The notes: generated by a model from the sequence alone, not told the origin. Shown: positions 1-8,390, numbered from the stretch's first letter. The stretch: 64,000 bases of DNA from Candidatus Bathyarchaeota archaeon (GCA_026014685.1 JAOZHW010000005.1:248001-312000), one strand, 5' to 3'. Made by a program: numbers and translations.

Positions 1-163
1 CGCCGCCAACCCCGATGTAGTTAGCCACCTGCTCCTCGAAGGTTTTCACGTTTTCGCCGTTTCTAAACTGCCCTTCTTCGAGAATCCTGCGGATGTCTGC
101 CAGTAATGGTTCTATGTCTTCTTGTGGGAAAAATGGTTTAGAGGAGCGGATAAGTTTGGGCAT
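1..163 (-). CDS. DegT/DnrJ/EryC1/StrS aminotransferase, N-terminal part
   Basis: The first 54 codons of a reverse-strand gene cut by the window edge. The reading begins MPKLIRSSKPFF and continues with a helix ending in FEEQVANYIGVGG, which is the usual N-terminal pattern of PLP-dependent sugar aminotransferases of the DegT family (substrate-loop start, then the helix before the PLP phosphate site). It resembles the N-terminus of the complete aminotransferase at 807-1958, so two paralogues sit in one cluster. The start lies 11 bases beyond the stop of the methyltransferase gene. The catalytic lysine lies outside the window, so activity cannot be judged. Family assignment rests on a short stretch. 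Confidence 0.7.
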   Translation of the reverse strand, partial: MPKLIRSSKPFFPQEDIEPLLADIRRILEEGQFRNGENVKTFEEQVANYIGVGG

Positions 164-174
164 GATGGGTTCCT

Positions 175-807
175 TTAGAAGTCATATCTCACAGTGAATA
201 GGTGGAGTTTCTCGTCTAAAATTGCGTGTATGACTTGCCATGTCGGGTGGCGGTAGAGCTTGTGGAAAATGAAGCCCAACCGCAAAGAGGCTGAAGCACC
301 TTTTAGGGGTTTTAGCAGCAGCTGATTTCTTTTTTTGAAAACAATCCAGCTGTGAACTGATTCACCATAAAAGAGTTCGTTGAGCCACGAGGGGCTTTGT
401 ATGTAGCCGTGCCGCGACACCCTCTTCATTTCATTAAACATAGTTCGTGGATACGCTAAATGTTCAATCAGGTAATAGCTGGTTACAAATTCAAACGCAC
501 AGTCCTTAAAAGGCAATGCGTAACAACTGCATAGAACAAACGGTTTGCCTGCAGTTTCAAGTTTTTTCATGCTTCTGTCTGGAACAGGCTCAACATAGAG
601 GTCACATAGGACGTCGGCTTTGGGGAAAGGTTTTGCGCCGCAAGCAACATCCAAACAGAGACCAGCACCTTCTGCGCTCAAACCCACAACGCGATTGTAT
701 GCCTGTTTTCCGAATTTGAAACGGTCTAGTTCTGATTTTCGGATTGGACAACGCCTAAGCGGCAGGTTTTGCCCCTGAGCGGCAGTTCTGTTTTGGTTTT
801 GCTGCAT
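175..807 (-). CDS. Class I SAM-dependent methyltransferase
   Basis: A 210-residue soluble protein. SAM-binding motif I is seen as LCLDVACGAKP at residues 50-60, followed by an acidic residue near 69. The later motif ALPFKDCAFEFV (97-108) and IEHL (114-117) match the methyltransferase type 11 pattern. The ATG shares its A with the stop codon of the upstream aminotransferase (TAATG), which argues for coupled translation. Given neighbours that aminate and deacetylate sugars, methylation of a glycan or nucleotide sugar is a reasonable inference; the substrate cannot be read from the sequence. The first 30 or so residues are variable and could be a slightly wrong start. Confidence 0.75.
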   Translation of the reverse strand: MQQNQNRTAAQGQNLPLRRCPIRKSELDRFKFGKQAYNRVVGLSAEGAGLCLDVACGAKPFPKADVLCDLYVEPVPDRSMKKLETAGKPFVLCSCYALPFKDCAFEFVTSYYLIEHLAYPRTMFNEMKRVSRHGYIQSPSWLNELFYGESVHSWIVFKKRNQLLLKPLKGASASLRLGFIFHKLYRHPTWQVIHAILDEKLHLFTVRYDF

Positions 808-1958
808 TAAACAGCACTACTTACCGAGATGGCTTCAAGAGGTAACTTGCTAAGTTTCGCTAAGAGCGCGTTTTTGATGTATTCAACGTTTTCTTTTGTT
901 ACGCCGCAGTGCATCGGCAAGCACATCACCTGCGGGAGCACCCGTTCCGCGGTCTGCAAATCCCCTGCTTTTTTACCGTAAGTTTCTTTGTAGTATGGGT
1001 GGAGATGGCAGGGAGGGTAGTAAACATGCCCTGTTTCTATACCGTACTGCTCCTTTAGGGTGCCTGCAAGTTTTATACGGTCGATTGTGTCTGCGAGTTT
1101 TATGGGGTACTTGTAGTAGCTATGCCTAAAGTTAGGTGGAGTATAAAACACCTCGATACCTTCCACGTCTGAGAGAGCTTCTTGGTACCAGCCTGCAACC
1201 TGATTACGCTTCGCAAGGAACTCGTCAAGGTGCGCCAGCTGATTTTTTCCCACAATCGCGGAGAGTTCACTCATGCGCCAATTGTGCCCAAGCATAACCA
1301 TCTGCCGATCAGAGTTTTGGCCATTAGTACGGGTTATTCGTATTTCACTTGCGAGTTCGTCGTCGTCAGTTATGATCATGCCTCCTTCGCACGCGGTCAT
1401 AACTTTAGTTGGGTAGAAAGAGAAGCAGCCTGCGTCGCCGAAGGTTCCAGCCTTCTTCCCGTCCAGCATTGCGCCATGGGCGTGTGCGCAGTCCTCGATT
1501 AGAAAGAGCCCTTTCTGCTGACAGAATTCTTTGAGTTCATGGATTTGGGGGCACACTAACCCTGCAATGTGAACTACAATGACGCCCGCCGTGTTGCTGT
1601 TAACTTTTCGTTTCACGTCTTCGACGTCTATTCCTAAAGTCTGGGCGTTCATATCAGCGAAAACTGGTTTTCCACCCGCAAAAATCACACCGTTGGGGGT
1701 GGCTATGAATGTGTTAGTTGGAACAATAACTTCTCGGCCATTAAGCTTAAAGTGCCGCAATGTTACATCAAGCGATGCTGAACCTGAACTTACCGCGATG
1801 GCATGTTTAGCGTTGTTGTATTGAGCAAATTTTTCTTCGAACTCTGCACCGTATGGGCCATCGGTTAATTTTCCGCTTTTTAACATCGCTTTGATTTCAC
1901 GGGCGATTTCTTCTATGCTTTCTTCTGAAAAGTAGGGACAAGCCCCAGAGATGTTCAT
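807..1958 (-). CDS. DegT/DnrJ/EryC1/StrS family PLP-dependent aminotransferase
   Basis: A 383-residue enzyme of normal family length. SSGSASLD (57-64) forms the PLP phosphate site, IEDCAHAHGA (154-163) carries the aspartate that pairs with the pyridine nitrogen, and FSFYPTKVMTACEGG contains the Schiff-base lysine at about residue 185. The family transfers an amino group from glutamate to a keto sugar bound to a nucleotide, giving amino sugars for surface glycans. It lies between a WbqC gene (3-base gap) and a methyltransferase gene (1-base overlap), in what looks like one operon. The exact sugar is unknown. Confidence 0.9.
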   Translation of the reverse strand: MNISGACPYFSEESIEEIAREIKAMLKSGKLTDGPYGAEFEEKFAQYNNAKHAIAVSSGSASLDVTLRHFKLNGREVIVPTNTFIATPNGVIFAGGKPVFADMNAQTLGIDVEDVKRKVNSNTAGVIVVHIAGLVCPQIHELKEFCQQKGLFLIEDCAHAHGAMLDGKKAGTFGDAGCFSFYPTKVMTACEGGMIITDDDELASEIRITRTNGQNSDRQMVMLGHNWRMSELSAIVGKNQLAHLDEFLAKRNQVAGWYQEALSDVEGIEVFYTPPNFRHSYYKYPIKLADTIDRIKLAGTLKEQYGIETGHVYYPPCHLHPYYKETYGKKAGDLQTAERVLPQVMCLPMHCGVTKENVEYIKNALLAKLSKLPLEAISVSSAV

Positions 1959-1961
1959 TTT

Positions 1962-2645
1962 TTACGCTCCTTTATGATTTTTTATTTCGTTACCGGTACA
2001 AAAAAGATAATCCACCACAGAGAGATTCGCAACAAACCCTCTGCGGGTCTGCGCATACACTGGGTGAGAAAAATTCTGAAAAACAAGTTTTATTCCTTCA
2101 CGCTCAAACAACTGCTTGTCAATGTAGCCTTGACAGCCATTTCCCGCGAGTTGCGTGTCTGCCCCGACTTTTTTGCATTGCGCGACAATTAACTCTGATT
2201 TTTTTCCTTCCACGTTGAGCGATGAACTAAGGATTAAGGGGGTGTCGATTTTTAGAAACCGCATTAAGCCTTTTATGAGGTACATGTTGAGGTCGATTAA
2301 GTGGTTCCATTCCCGCTGATAAGTGTCCTCAAAGAAATCCGAGTAATCGCTCCAATAGGGTGCTTTGCAGTAGCCATGTTTGAGGGTTAACCAGTGTTTT
2401 CTGCCCCAATTTGGTTCTGCTTTGTTTGCGATTTTTACTTCGTTGATAAGTAAGGGTTTGTTTTCGTGTTCGATAGGCACAGTCAACCATCTCACGCCAT
2501 CTGAAGTCAATATTCGATTCCTGTTAGTAAACCCTTGCCGCTCAAACTGAACATTATCCTCTATAATGAATACATCTGCACGTTTAATTTTATCGAAAAA
2601 GCCAAGGTAAGGCAGATAATTGGGTTGGTGACCAGCAACAATCAT
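1962..2645 (-). CDS. WbqC family protein
   Basis: A 227-residue protein starting MIVAGHQPNYLPYLGFF, with the conserved GHQPNYLPYLGFFDKI opening, the DVFIIEDNVQF segment and the WLTVPI strand that mark the WbqC-like family. Members are found in O-antigen and other glycan clusters and are thought to help attach amino acids or other groups to amino sugars; the reaction is not firmly established. Location between an aminotransferase and a PIG-L deacetylase fits that role. The start is clear because the motif begins within five residues of the ATG. Confidence 0.85.
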   Translation of the reverse strand: MIVAGHQPNYLPYLGFFDKIKRADVFIIEDNVQFERQGFTNRNRILTSDGVRWLTVPIEHENKPLLINEVKIANKAEPNWGRKHWLTLKHGYCKAPYWSDYSDFFEDTYQREWNHLIDLNMYLIKGLMRFLKIDTPLILSSSLNVEGKKSELIVAQCKKVGADTQLAGNGCQGYIDKQLFEREGIKLVFQNFSHPVYAQTRRGFVANLSVVDYLFCTGNEIKNHKGA

Positions 2646-2658
2646 CGGCTAATCGCCG

Positions 2659-3300
2659 CTACAGGGGCAATCTTTCAACGTAACGCACAACTTCGAAAGC
2701 TTCAGCCGCAGGTAAACTAACTTGGCTACCTCGAAAAGAAGCCAAATTAACCATCGACTCATAGGTGATGTAACGTTTTGTTTTCTGCGAGAGATGGCAC
2801 TTCAACGCTGACCATTTTTCATCGACACAATCGGAGATATCAACGAAGTATGTGGGGGAAAAAGAGGGGGTAACCCTCGGTGTTTCATACGCTAAGAGTT
2901 GAGGGGCGTTTCGGAAAGCCGAAATTGATGCCCAGCCAACTTGACGGTGATCCTGATGTATGTCGTTGACTGTGTGGGTGAGGATGGTTTCGGGTTTATG
3001 TTCGATGTAGAATGCTTCTAAGAAATCTATGGCTTTACTTGAACAAGGAATCTCCGTGTCGGGGAAATCTCCGAAGTGCACCTCTTTTGCGCCAAGCATT
3101 GTTAGGGCTGCGATGCTTTCTTTGGGTCTGACTTCGGGGTTACCGCTGTGTTCACCTTTTGACATGAAGACAGCTATGACTTTTTTACCCAGTTTAGATG
3201 CTACACGAACTGTTCCGCCGCAGCCTAATTCAATGTCGTCGGGATGGGCCCCTATGACTAAGATGGTGTTTGATTTAAGAACCAACTTTTTAGTCTCCAA
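2659..3300 (-). CDS. PIG-L family (LmbE-like) deacetylase
   Basis: A 213-residue zinc-dependent N-deacetylase. The metal motif GAHPDDIELGCGG lies at residues 17-29 (His19, Asp21, Asp22) and the second part, HQDHR, at 115-119. The family removes acetyl groups from N-acetylglucosamine-type sugars or related conjugates. It is the first gene of the reverse-strand run PIG-L, WbqC, DegT, methyltransferase, DegT; all gaps are 13 bases or less. Together they look like a pathway for making and decorating an amino sugar. No signal peptide is visible, so it should act in the cytoplasm. Confidence 0.9.
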   Translation of the reverse strand: METKKLVLKSNTILVIGAHPDDIELGCGGTVRVASKLGKKVIAVFMSKGEHSGNPEVRPKESIAALTMLGAKEVHFGDFPDTEIPCSSKAIDFLEAFYIEHKPETILTHTVNDIHQDHRQVGWASISAFRNAPQLLAYETPRVTPSFSPTYFVDISDCVDEKWSALKCHLSQKTKRYITYESMVNLASFRGSQVSLPAAEAFEVVRYVERLPL

Positions 3301-3333
3301 AATTGTTGATTTAGAGGTTATTTTGATTGCTTG

Positions 3334-3933
3334 TTAGGTAGCCAACTTGAGCCACAACCCAACATATCTTTGATGATACTGGAAGGCACCTGTGGTCTCG
3401 TTAAGTCGCCAAAGCTCAAAAAACAAGTTCCCATAGAATCCAGCTTTAGCTATATCCCAATCGATTACGGTTGAATTATAACCTATAGTTACACCGTTTA
3501 CTGTAACATTCTGCATGTTTAGGCGAAGAGGAATTTTGCGGTCAAGTTCATAACCTAAAGATATGTCCATTGGCAACTCGTATGTTTGGTTGTCGGCAAC
3601 AAAAAAATTGAAGGCGCAAATCGAGGGTAAAGTGCTGTGTGTGTGGTTGAAGCTGTTGGGTTCAGATTGGGTTTGATTTCTGAATTTTACTTCCACACTG
3701 TAATAAGCGGACGAACCCAAATGATTGTTGACCACAACGTAAAGGCGCAAGTTTTCATCAGTTGTAGTGTTTGAGGGATACTCTACTTTATGGCTTGGTC
3801 CAAGTAGCCACATCTCACTGATCTTGTCGCCGACAGGAAAAACCAGCAGTTTCTGCAATGATGGCGAAGCTATAAGCAGCGACAGCGAAGCAGTAAGAAC
3901 AAAAATAACTGTTCTAAACGAGTGTAGTTTCAT
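3334..3933 (-). CDS. Membrane-anchored DUF1616-like extracellular protein
   Basis: A 199-residue protein with an N-terminal hydrophobic segment (about 7-25) serving as signal or anchor, then a beta-rich external domain with several Asn-X-Ser/Thr sites. The ending FELWRLNETTGAFQYH followed by RYVGLWLKL resembles the C-terminal part of the DUF1616 family common in archaea; this is from memory and moderate. Its start overlaps the end of the upstream membrane gene by 20 bases, so the two are probably translated together. Function unknown; possibly part of an envelope complex with its neighbour. Confidence 0.6.
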   Translation of the reverse strand: MKLHSFRTVIFVLTASLSLLIASPSLQKLLVFPVGDKISEMWLLGPSHKVEYPSNTTTDENLRLYVVVNNHLGSSAYYSVEVKFRNQTQSEPNSFNHTHSTLPSICAFNFFVADNQTYELPMDISLGYELDRKIPLRLNMQNVTVNGVTIGYNSTVIDWDIAKAGFYGNLFFELWRLNETTGAFQYHQRYVGLWLKLAT

Positions 3934-4396
3934 GGCTGCGCCTCTTTTCTTGTTTGTTCAAAAAGGCCCAAACGCCTATGCCCGCAAAGAGAAACGAAAC
4001 TGCGGCAGCTAAAGTCAAAAAAGTATGCAGATTGCTTTGTGAGGTGGCTATTAGGGTATCTTGCTGCAATTCAGATGCTTGTTGAGACACCCCGACGACT
4101 TTGCCTTGGCTTTGCTTTGCGTAACTGTAGGCTAAATCGTATTCTTTGCCTGCATAAGACAACTCAGCCTTAGACAACAAAACTGCAGCCTCGTTCAAGG
4201 GGGCTATTAATGATTTTACGTCTGCACCAGTGGATTCAGCTTGAGCAACCGCGCCGTAAGCGTTCAAGATTGCTTTTTTCGCTGCAATGATTGCTACTTG
4301 GGCGTTTTCTTGGCTTGCTAAAACCGAGGTAATAAAGAGAGTGCTGCACAACAGTGAAGCCAAAAGAAATCCCGCCGTTATGGTTAGTTTAGTCAA
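3914..4396 (-). CDS. Helical protein with signal segment and C-terminal membrane anchor
   Basis: A 160-residue protein with a hydrophobic N-terminus (about 5-28, possible signal peptide ending near SVLASQ), an alanine-rich helical ectodomain (30-115) and one C-terminal transmembrane helix (about 124-146) followed by a basic tail QEKRRSHE. The ectodomain is rich in alanine, lysine and glutamine and is likely a helical bundle. No family recognised. The 3-prime end overlaps the DUF1616-like gene by 20 bases, which suggests that the products work together at the cell surface. Confidence 0.65.
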   Translation of the reverse strand: MTKLTITAGFLLASLLCSTLFITSVLASQENAQVAIIAAKKAILNAYGAVAQAESTGADVKSLIAPLNEAAVLLSKAELSYAGKEYDLAYSYAKQSQGKVVGVSQQASELQQDTLIATSQSNLHTFLTLAAAVSFLFAGIGVWAFLNKQEKRRSHETTLV

Positions 4397-4413
4397 ATTG
4401 TTTTACCTGCTAC

Positions 4414-4767
4414 TTAGCAACTTTCGATGTAACCCTGAACTTGGACTTTGCTGGGACACAAGTTCTCCAGAATTTTACGTTTAACCGAGAAATCGTTTAG
4501 TCGTTTCTCCATGTTTTTGCTGCAACGTGCATAATCCTTGTAGGCATCTAAGTACTCGTGTCCTTTGCCTGTTAAGGTGTAGATTTGACTGTTGTCCTCA
4601 AACCGGATTAGTGATGCTTCAGCGATCTCGTTTAGGTAACGTTGGAGAACTTTGTAGCTTAAGTTAGCTTGATACATAATCTGCGTTTTTTTAGCTTCTC
4701 TAGCGACGACGTTTAGTATGTCTGCTATGATGTCTAGTCTATCACGATAATTTACCACGCCAAACAA
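4414..4767 (-). CDS. Winged helix-turn-helix regulator
   Basis: A 117-residue protein. Residues 5-85 have the archaeal winged-helix pattern: RLDIIADILNVV, then TQIMYQANLSYKVLQRYL as recognition region, then the wing with YTLTGKGHEYL. This resembles the HTH_45 group, which commonly regulates adjacent membrane genes in archaea. It sits 17 bases upstream of the helical membrane gene and 18 bases downstream of a gene of unknown function, so it likely belongs to one transcription unit with both. Targets are not known. Confidence 0.75.
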   Translation of the reverse strand: MFGVVNYRDRLDIIADILNVVAREAKKTQIMYQANLSYKVLQRYLNEIAEASLIRFEDNSQIYTLTGKGHEYLDAYKDYARCSKNMEKRLNDFSVKRKILENLCPSKVQVQGYIESC

Positions 4768-4785
4768 CTCACACGATTTAAAAAA

Positions 4786-5163
4786 TTAAATGTGAAGCCA
4801 ACCGCGGGTATTCTTTTTTATCTGTGGCGTTTCTTTTTTGGACTCTAAATACGCGGTTGCTCTTTTCTTGGTCGATTGTTTTGTTATGTTGTCTTTAACG
4901 AACTTTGTCCAGCCTCCAACTTTGGGGTCGGGGGGGATGTATCTTTCTGCGTTCATTACCTGATGTTGCTTTAAGATGTCTTTGAAAGTCAAAACTTTGA
5001 AGTCTCGAGTCGCATGGATTACGGTGCCTTTATCGATGAAAAGGGAGCTATAATCGTTTATAGCTATGCCTTCCGCGCGTACTTTATCGTCTATTCGTTC
5101 GCGCCAGAGACGTTTCCATTCAAGTTTTAGTTCATCGACGTATTCTTTTTGTGTTAGAGCCAT
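4786..5163 (-). CDS. Hypothetical basic protein
   Basis: A 125-residue soluble protein, rich in lysine and charged residues, beginning MALTQKEYVDELKLEWKR. No family recognised. The middle part (about 35-70) contains a beta-like stretch SSLFIDKGTVIHATRDFKV and the C-terminus is strongly basic (KKRATAYLESKKE) and could bind nucleic acid. It is the first gene after the TATA box at 5271-5286 and heads the reverse-strand run towards the HTH and membrane genes. Base use is like that of its neighbours. Confidence 0.55.
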   Translation of the reverse strand: MALTQKEYVDELKLEWKRLWRERIDDKVRAEGIAINDYSSLFIDKGTVIHATRDFKVLTFKDILKQHQVMNAERYIPPDPKVGGWTKFVKDNITKQSTKKRATAYLESKKETPQIKKNTRGWLHI

Positions 5164-5522
5164 AAATAAGTGGTCCCTTCCTGTTAGAAGAGGAGAAGAA
5201 AAACGGTTTTCGATGATTGTTCTCGTAAAATTAGTTTGAGGTTAGCCCTCAACTTATTACTGTCTTTTTTGGCTTATTTAAAGTGCAAGGATAAATTGTT
5301 CTAGTTTTAGCTATCACTAAAGAGGTTTTTCTGTATTACTTACAGGTTTAATTTGAATCAATTCCACCTTAGACATAGAACACGACGTTTTTTAGAATGC
5401 ACAAAGTTTAGGTGGTTCTGCTTCAAAATCCACTAAACAGTTAATTGAGCTTTACTTAATAAGTGTTCAGAACTTTAGATGGCGTTTAACGTTTAAATTG
5501 TACTTGTGCCTATTGATTTGCA
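5164..5522. other. Divergent intergenic region with two TATA boxes
   Basis: This 359-base gap holds two outward promoters. On the reverse strand, CTTTAAATAAG (5271-5286 region) precedes the hypothetical gene ending at 4786 with a leader of about 90 bases. On the forward strand, GTTTAAATT at 5491-5499 lies 24-32 bases before the first codons of the CBS gene, implying a leaderless or near-leaderless transcript. Nothing else is recognised. Confidence 0.55.
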
Positions 5523-6713
5523 GTGAATTTTATGGCAGTATCCGCTACTGTTAAGGAAATCTATTCTCAGCAATTCAACACCGTGTTGGAAAACGATAGC
5601 GCATCTAGATGTCTAGAAGGCTTCAAGAAAGGATTGCCCCCTGTCTTAGCTGTCCTAGACGACCACGATAACTATGTGGGGATGGTAAGCCGCCGCTCAG
5701 TTCTACGCACAAGACTCGACTTAAGCCGCACCAAAGTCAAAAGTCTAATGACTGTTGCACCCGAGGTTAGTTTAGGCGATTCATTGAGCCGTGTTGCTAG
5801 ATTAATGATTGGCAGCGGTGTACGGCAGCTTCCAGTTTTTGAAAAGAACAGAATAGTTGGTTTCGTGACCGACGAAGCGGTAATTCATGCAACGGTGGGT
5901 GCTGAATGGGGCAATAACCCTGTCGAGTCGATTATGACAAGGGCCCCTCACACCATGGACGCAAACCGAAGTGTGGGTGCAGTGTTGGGTTTGATGCGTG
6001 AATACGGCATATCTCATGTTCCAATAATGGAAAAAGGAAGGCTCGCAGGCTTGGTGAGTATTCAAGACATCATAGGCAACCTCTACTGGCCACTGCAACG
6101 TATAGGCAACACTGATGTCGTTGGTGAACGCATCGAAACTTTAGCGGTGCCCGCCAAAGGCATCATGAGTTCGCCAGTTATTACTGTTGAGCCAAAAAAG
6201 AGCTTGCGGGAATGCGAGCAACTGATGCATAAACATGACATCTCATGCCTCTGTGTTGTGGATTCTGACCGATTGGTTGGAGTGGTAACAAAGTTGGATT
6301 TCTTAGAGCCAATCAGCCAGATGGAAACCGCTGAACGCCGCTTGAGTGTACAGTTTGGAACAAAAGACGTGGAAATCAGTCCAGAGCAGCAGCAGTTTAT
6401 GATGACCGAGTTCGATTCGTTTGCACGGCGCTTCCAAGACGCATTCCAGTTGGGGTCATTGTTCGTTTACATGAAAACCCACAAAGGCACCAACATGCGG
6501 GGAACACCCATGATTCACTGCAGACTGCAATTCCGTACAACAAAAGGAAGCTTCTTTGCCGCCAGCGAAGGTTGGGGTGTTGAACCCACATTCAAAGTGG
6601 CCCTAGATCGTTTGGAGCGCAGACTGCTTCGCAGTAAAGAGTTGCTTGCCTACAACCCGCGATTTGCAAAGGATTATCTGCGTAAAGTCGGGTTACCCCA
6701 AGAAGAAAGCTAA
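5523..6713 (+). CDS. Four-CBS-domain protein with ribosome-hibernation-factor-like C-terminus
   Basis: A 396-residue protein. Four CBS motifs follow each other (about 1-65, 66-125, 130-190 and 205-265), e.g. VSRRSVLRTRL, GFVTDEAVIHA, GLVSIQDIIG and GVVTKLDFLEP, forming two Bateman pairs that usually bind adenine nucleotides. The last 110 residues end in a strand MIHCRLQFRTTKGSFFAASE and a helix ALDRLERRLLRSKE, the pattern of the HPF/S30AE fold that binds the small ribosomal subunit in dormancy. I infer a nucleotide-sensing ribosome hibernation factor. GTG at 5523 and ATG at 5532 are both possible; the TATA box at 5491 fits either. Confidence 0.8.
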   Translation: MNFMAVSATVKEIYSQQFNTVLENDSASRCLEGFKKGLPPVLAVLDDHDNYVGMVSRRSVLRTRLDLSRTKVKSLMTVAPEVSLGDSLSRVARLMIGSGVRQLPVFEKNRIVGFVTDEAVIHATVGAEWGNNPVESIMTRAPHTMDANRSVGAVLGLMREYGISHVPIMEKGRLAGLVSIQDIIGNLYWPLQRIGNTDVVGERIETLAVPAKGIMSSPVITVEPKKSLRECEQLMHKHDISCLCVVDSDRLVGVVTKLDFLEPISQMETAERRLSVQFGTKDVEISPEQQQFMMTEFDSFARRFQDAFQLGSLFVYMKTHKGTNMRGTPMIHCRLQFRTTKGSFFAASEGWGVEPTFKVALDRLERRLLRSKELLAYNPRFAKDYLRKVGLPQEES

Positions 6714-6745
6714 CTCTCAAAAGGGGGCACGGGTTGCGTGTTCTT

Positions 6746-6764
6746 TCTTCTTATTTTTTTTTAA
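6746..6764 (+). terminator. T-run terminator after the CBS gene
   Basis: Nine consecutive T residues (6754-6762) about 40 bases after the CBS gene stop. Archaeal RNA polymerase terminates at such T-runs without needing a hairpin. Confidence 0.5.
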
Positions 6765-6855
6765 GTTAAAAGCATTTTTTCTTGAGTAAAGACTGGATGT
6801 TAAAGCGATAGTCTTAAAAGTAAAATCGGCGCCTAAGCTGTTAAGAGCGGCGTCT

Positions 6856-7335
6856 ATGATCGAAAAATTACATCCATATGTAGTATTTCTTCCCATGGAG
6901 AAGAAAGACAAAATCCTAAGCGCAATATTTGGCTCCAAAGCAGGCGTCGACATACTACGCTTCTCTCTAAAACAAGGCATAAACAGAAACATCTACCAAA
7001 AAGACCTCGTGAACAAACTCAACTATTCCAATAAAACCATAATCGAAAACCTAAAGTCACTAACAGCCTTGGGCGTTTTGAACGAAAGCATGGAGAAAAA
7101 CGAAAAAGAAGGCCGCATAATCTGGATTAAAGCCTACCAGCTTACCAACTTGGGCCGATGGTTTGCTCTGCTGCTTGCCGAAGAAGAGGAGATCACTGAA
7201 GCAGAAAAAACCGAGATACTTCAAAGCTTATTCCGCACCTACGTTAAGCAGGTTAAACGTTTAGCGGAAGAGATTGGGATTAACAAGAAGATGCTTGAGG
7301 AAACGTTTAAGGAAGAGATGAAAAATAACCCCTAA
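6856..7335 (+). CDS. Winged helix transcriptional regulator
   Basis: A 159-residue protein. Residues 15-100 are a winged helix: LSAIFGSKAGVDILRFSLKQ, then the HTH region QKDLVNKLNYSNKTIIENLK, then the strand YQLTNLGRWFALLL. The tail (105-155) is helical and acidic-basic and may dimerise. The ATG at 6856 is used here; ATG at 6895 is an alternative that would keep the whole fold. It lies just before the tandem FxLYD surface genes and may control them, though it has its own separation of 70 bases. No close family name recognised. Confidence 0.75.
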   Translation: MIEKLHPYVVFLPMEKKDKILSAIFGSKAGVDILRFSLKQGINRNIYQKDLVNKLNYSNKTIIENLKSLTALGVLNESMEKNEKEGRIIWIKAYQLTNLGRWFALLLAEEEEITEAEKTEILQSLFRTYVKQVKRLAEEIGINKKMLEETFKEEMKNNP

Positions 7336-7370
7336 ACGTGCTTTTGTTTAAGTTAGGTGGGTTTGAGGGT

Positions 7371-7420
7371 AATTTGGAAAAAATATTTTATACTACAACC
7401 CTGCATTGTTGGCGTTAAGT
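7371..7420 (+). promoter_or_regulatory. Promoter of first FxLYD gene, TATA type A
   Basis: The TATA box AAATATTTTATAC (7381-7393) is preceded by TTGGAA and followed by a stretch similar to that at 8391-8440. It places transcription start near 7415, and a Shine-Dalgarno-like GAGGAG at 7425-7430 then precedes the TTG start at 7439. This supports the shorter protein over the longer reading. Confidence 0.65.
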
Positions 7421-7438
7421 GAAAGAGGAGAAAAGGTC

Positions 7439-8371
7439 TTGAAAAACAAATTATCTGCATGTTTCTTATTACTGACCATTGTGTGTGGTTTATCACTGAC
7501 TTCTTTTGGCGGGGTTTCCGCGCAAACCGAGAATGTAAGAATCATCAGCTACAGTTATTATATCGATATGTTGGGTAACTTGGTTGTTGTGGGCGAAGTT
7601 CAAAACGTCGGCAACACCGTTATCGATTATGTAGTGGTTTCTGGAGCGGTGACAGGTTCAGACGGCAGTTACGTAGAATCAGGCAACCGCGTCTGGGCAC
7701 TCAACCTCATCCCTGGCCAGAAAGCGCCCTTCTACTTGGATTTCTTATCAAAATACACTAACAGCCAAACATGGTATGTCGGGGTCGCCGACGTAAGCCT
7801 AAGTATATACCAAGCACCTAGCACAACAAAATATCAGTATCAAGAAGTGAAAGTTTTAGATGACAAACCAGCACCTACTTCTGAAGGCGAATATTGGGTT
7901 AAAGGCAACCTAAAAAACAACGGTGCCCAAACAGCAACTGACGTAACCGTCCTTGCAACATTCTACAATTCTTCTGGAACTGTAGTTGCAATCGGGTACA
8001 GCACAACCATATCGAGTCTCGCAGCTGGAGCCACCACTTCCTTCAAAGTAGCAGCATTCGACCTAAACCAAACCCTCGTAAGCCCACCCCAAAAAATCGC
8101 GGGTTACAGCCTGCTTGTTCAAGTAAAATCTCCGATGCAAACAGGAACCGCGCCAGTTGCAAACACAACTATTATCCCTGTTCCGACTACAGCGCCCACA
8201 GCAAACAACTCCGATACAGAGGCGAACACTGACCAAAACGTGATCTACGTTGGGGTGGTGGTTGCGGTGGTTATTGCGGTTATCGTTGCATCTGTTCTGC
8301 TAAAGCGGCGTAAACCAGCAGATAAACCTGTTTCCCAAAAGCCATTGCCAAAAAAACAAAAACGCAAATGA
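7439..8371 (+). CDS. Secreted/membrane-anchored FxLYD-domain protein, copy 1
   Basis: A 310-residue surface protein beginning MKNKLSACFLLL with a signal peptide (about 1-30, ending GGVSAQ). Two FxLYD-type beta domains follow (about 34-130 and 140-240), each with the patterns VVGEVQNVGN and LIPGQKAPFYLDF, or VKGNLKNNGA and TVLATFYNSSG. A Thr/Pro-rich stalk (245-275) leads to a C-terminal transmembrane helix (about 277-297) and a basic tail KKQKRK inside. I chose TTG 7439 because a good ribosome site precedes it and the signal peptide begins there. It is a tandem paralogue of the next gene. Ligand or role unknown. Confidence 0.8.
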   Translation: MKNKLSACFLLLTIVCGLSLTSFGGVSAQTENVRIISYSYYIDMLGNLVVVGEVQNVGNTVIDYVVVSGAVTGSDGSYVESGNRVWALNLIPGQKAPFYLDFLSKYTNSQTWYVGVADVSLSIYQAPSTTKYQYQEVKVLDDKPAPTSEGEYWVKGNLKNNGAQTATDVTVLATFYNSSGTVVAIGYSTTISSLAAGATTSFKVAAFDLNQTLVSPPQKIAGYSLLVQVKSPMQTGTAPVANTTIIPVPTTAPTANNSDTEANTDQNVIYVGVVVAVVIAVIVASVLLKRRKPADKPVSQKPLPKKQKRK

Positions 8372-8390
8372 TTCAGGGGAGCGCGGCAAT

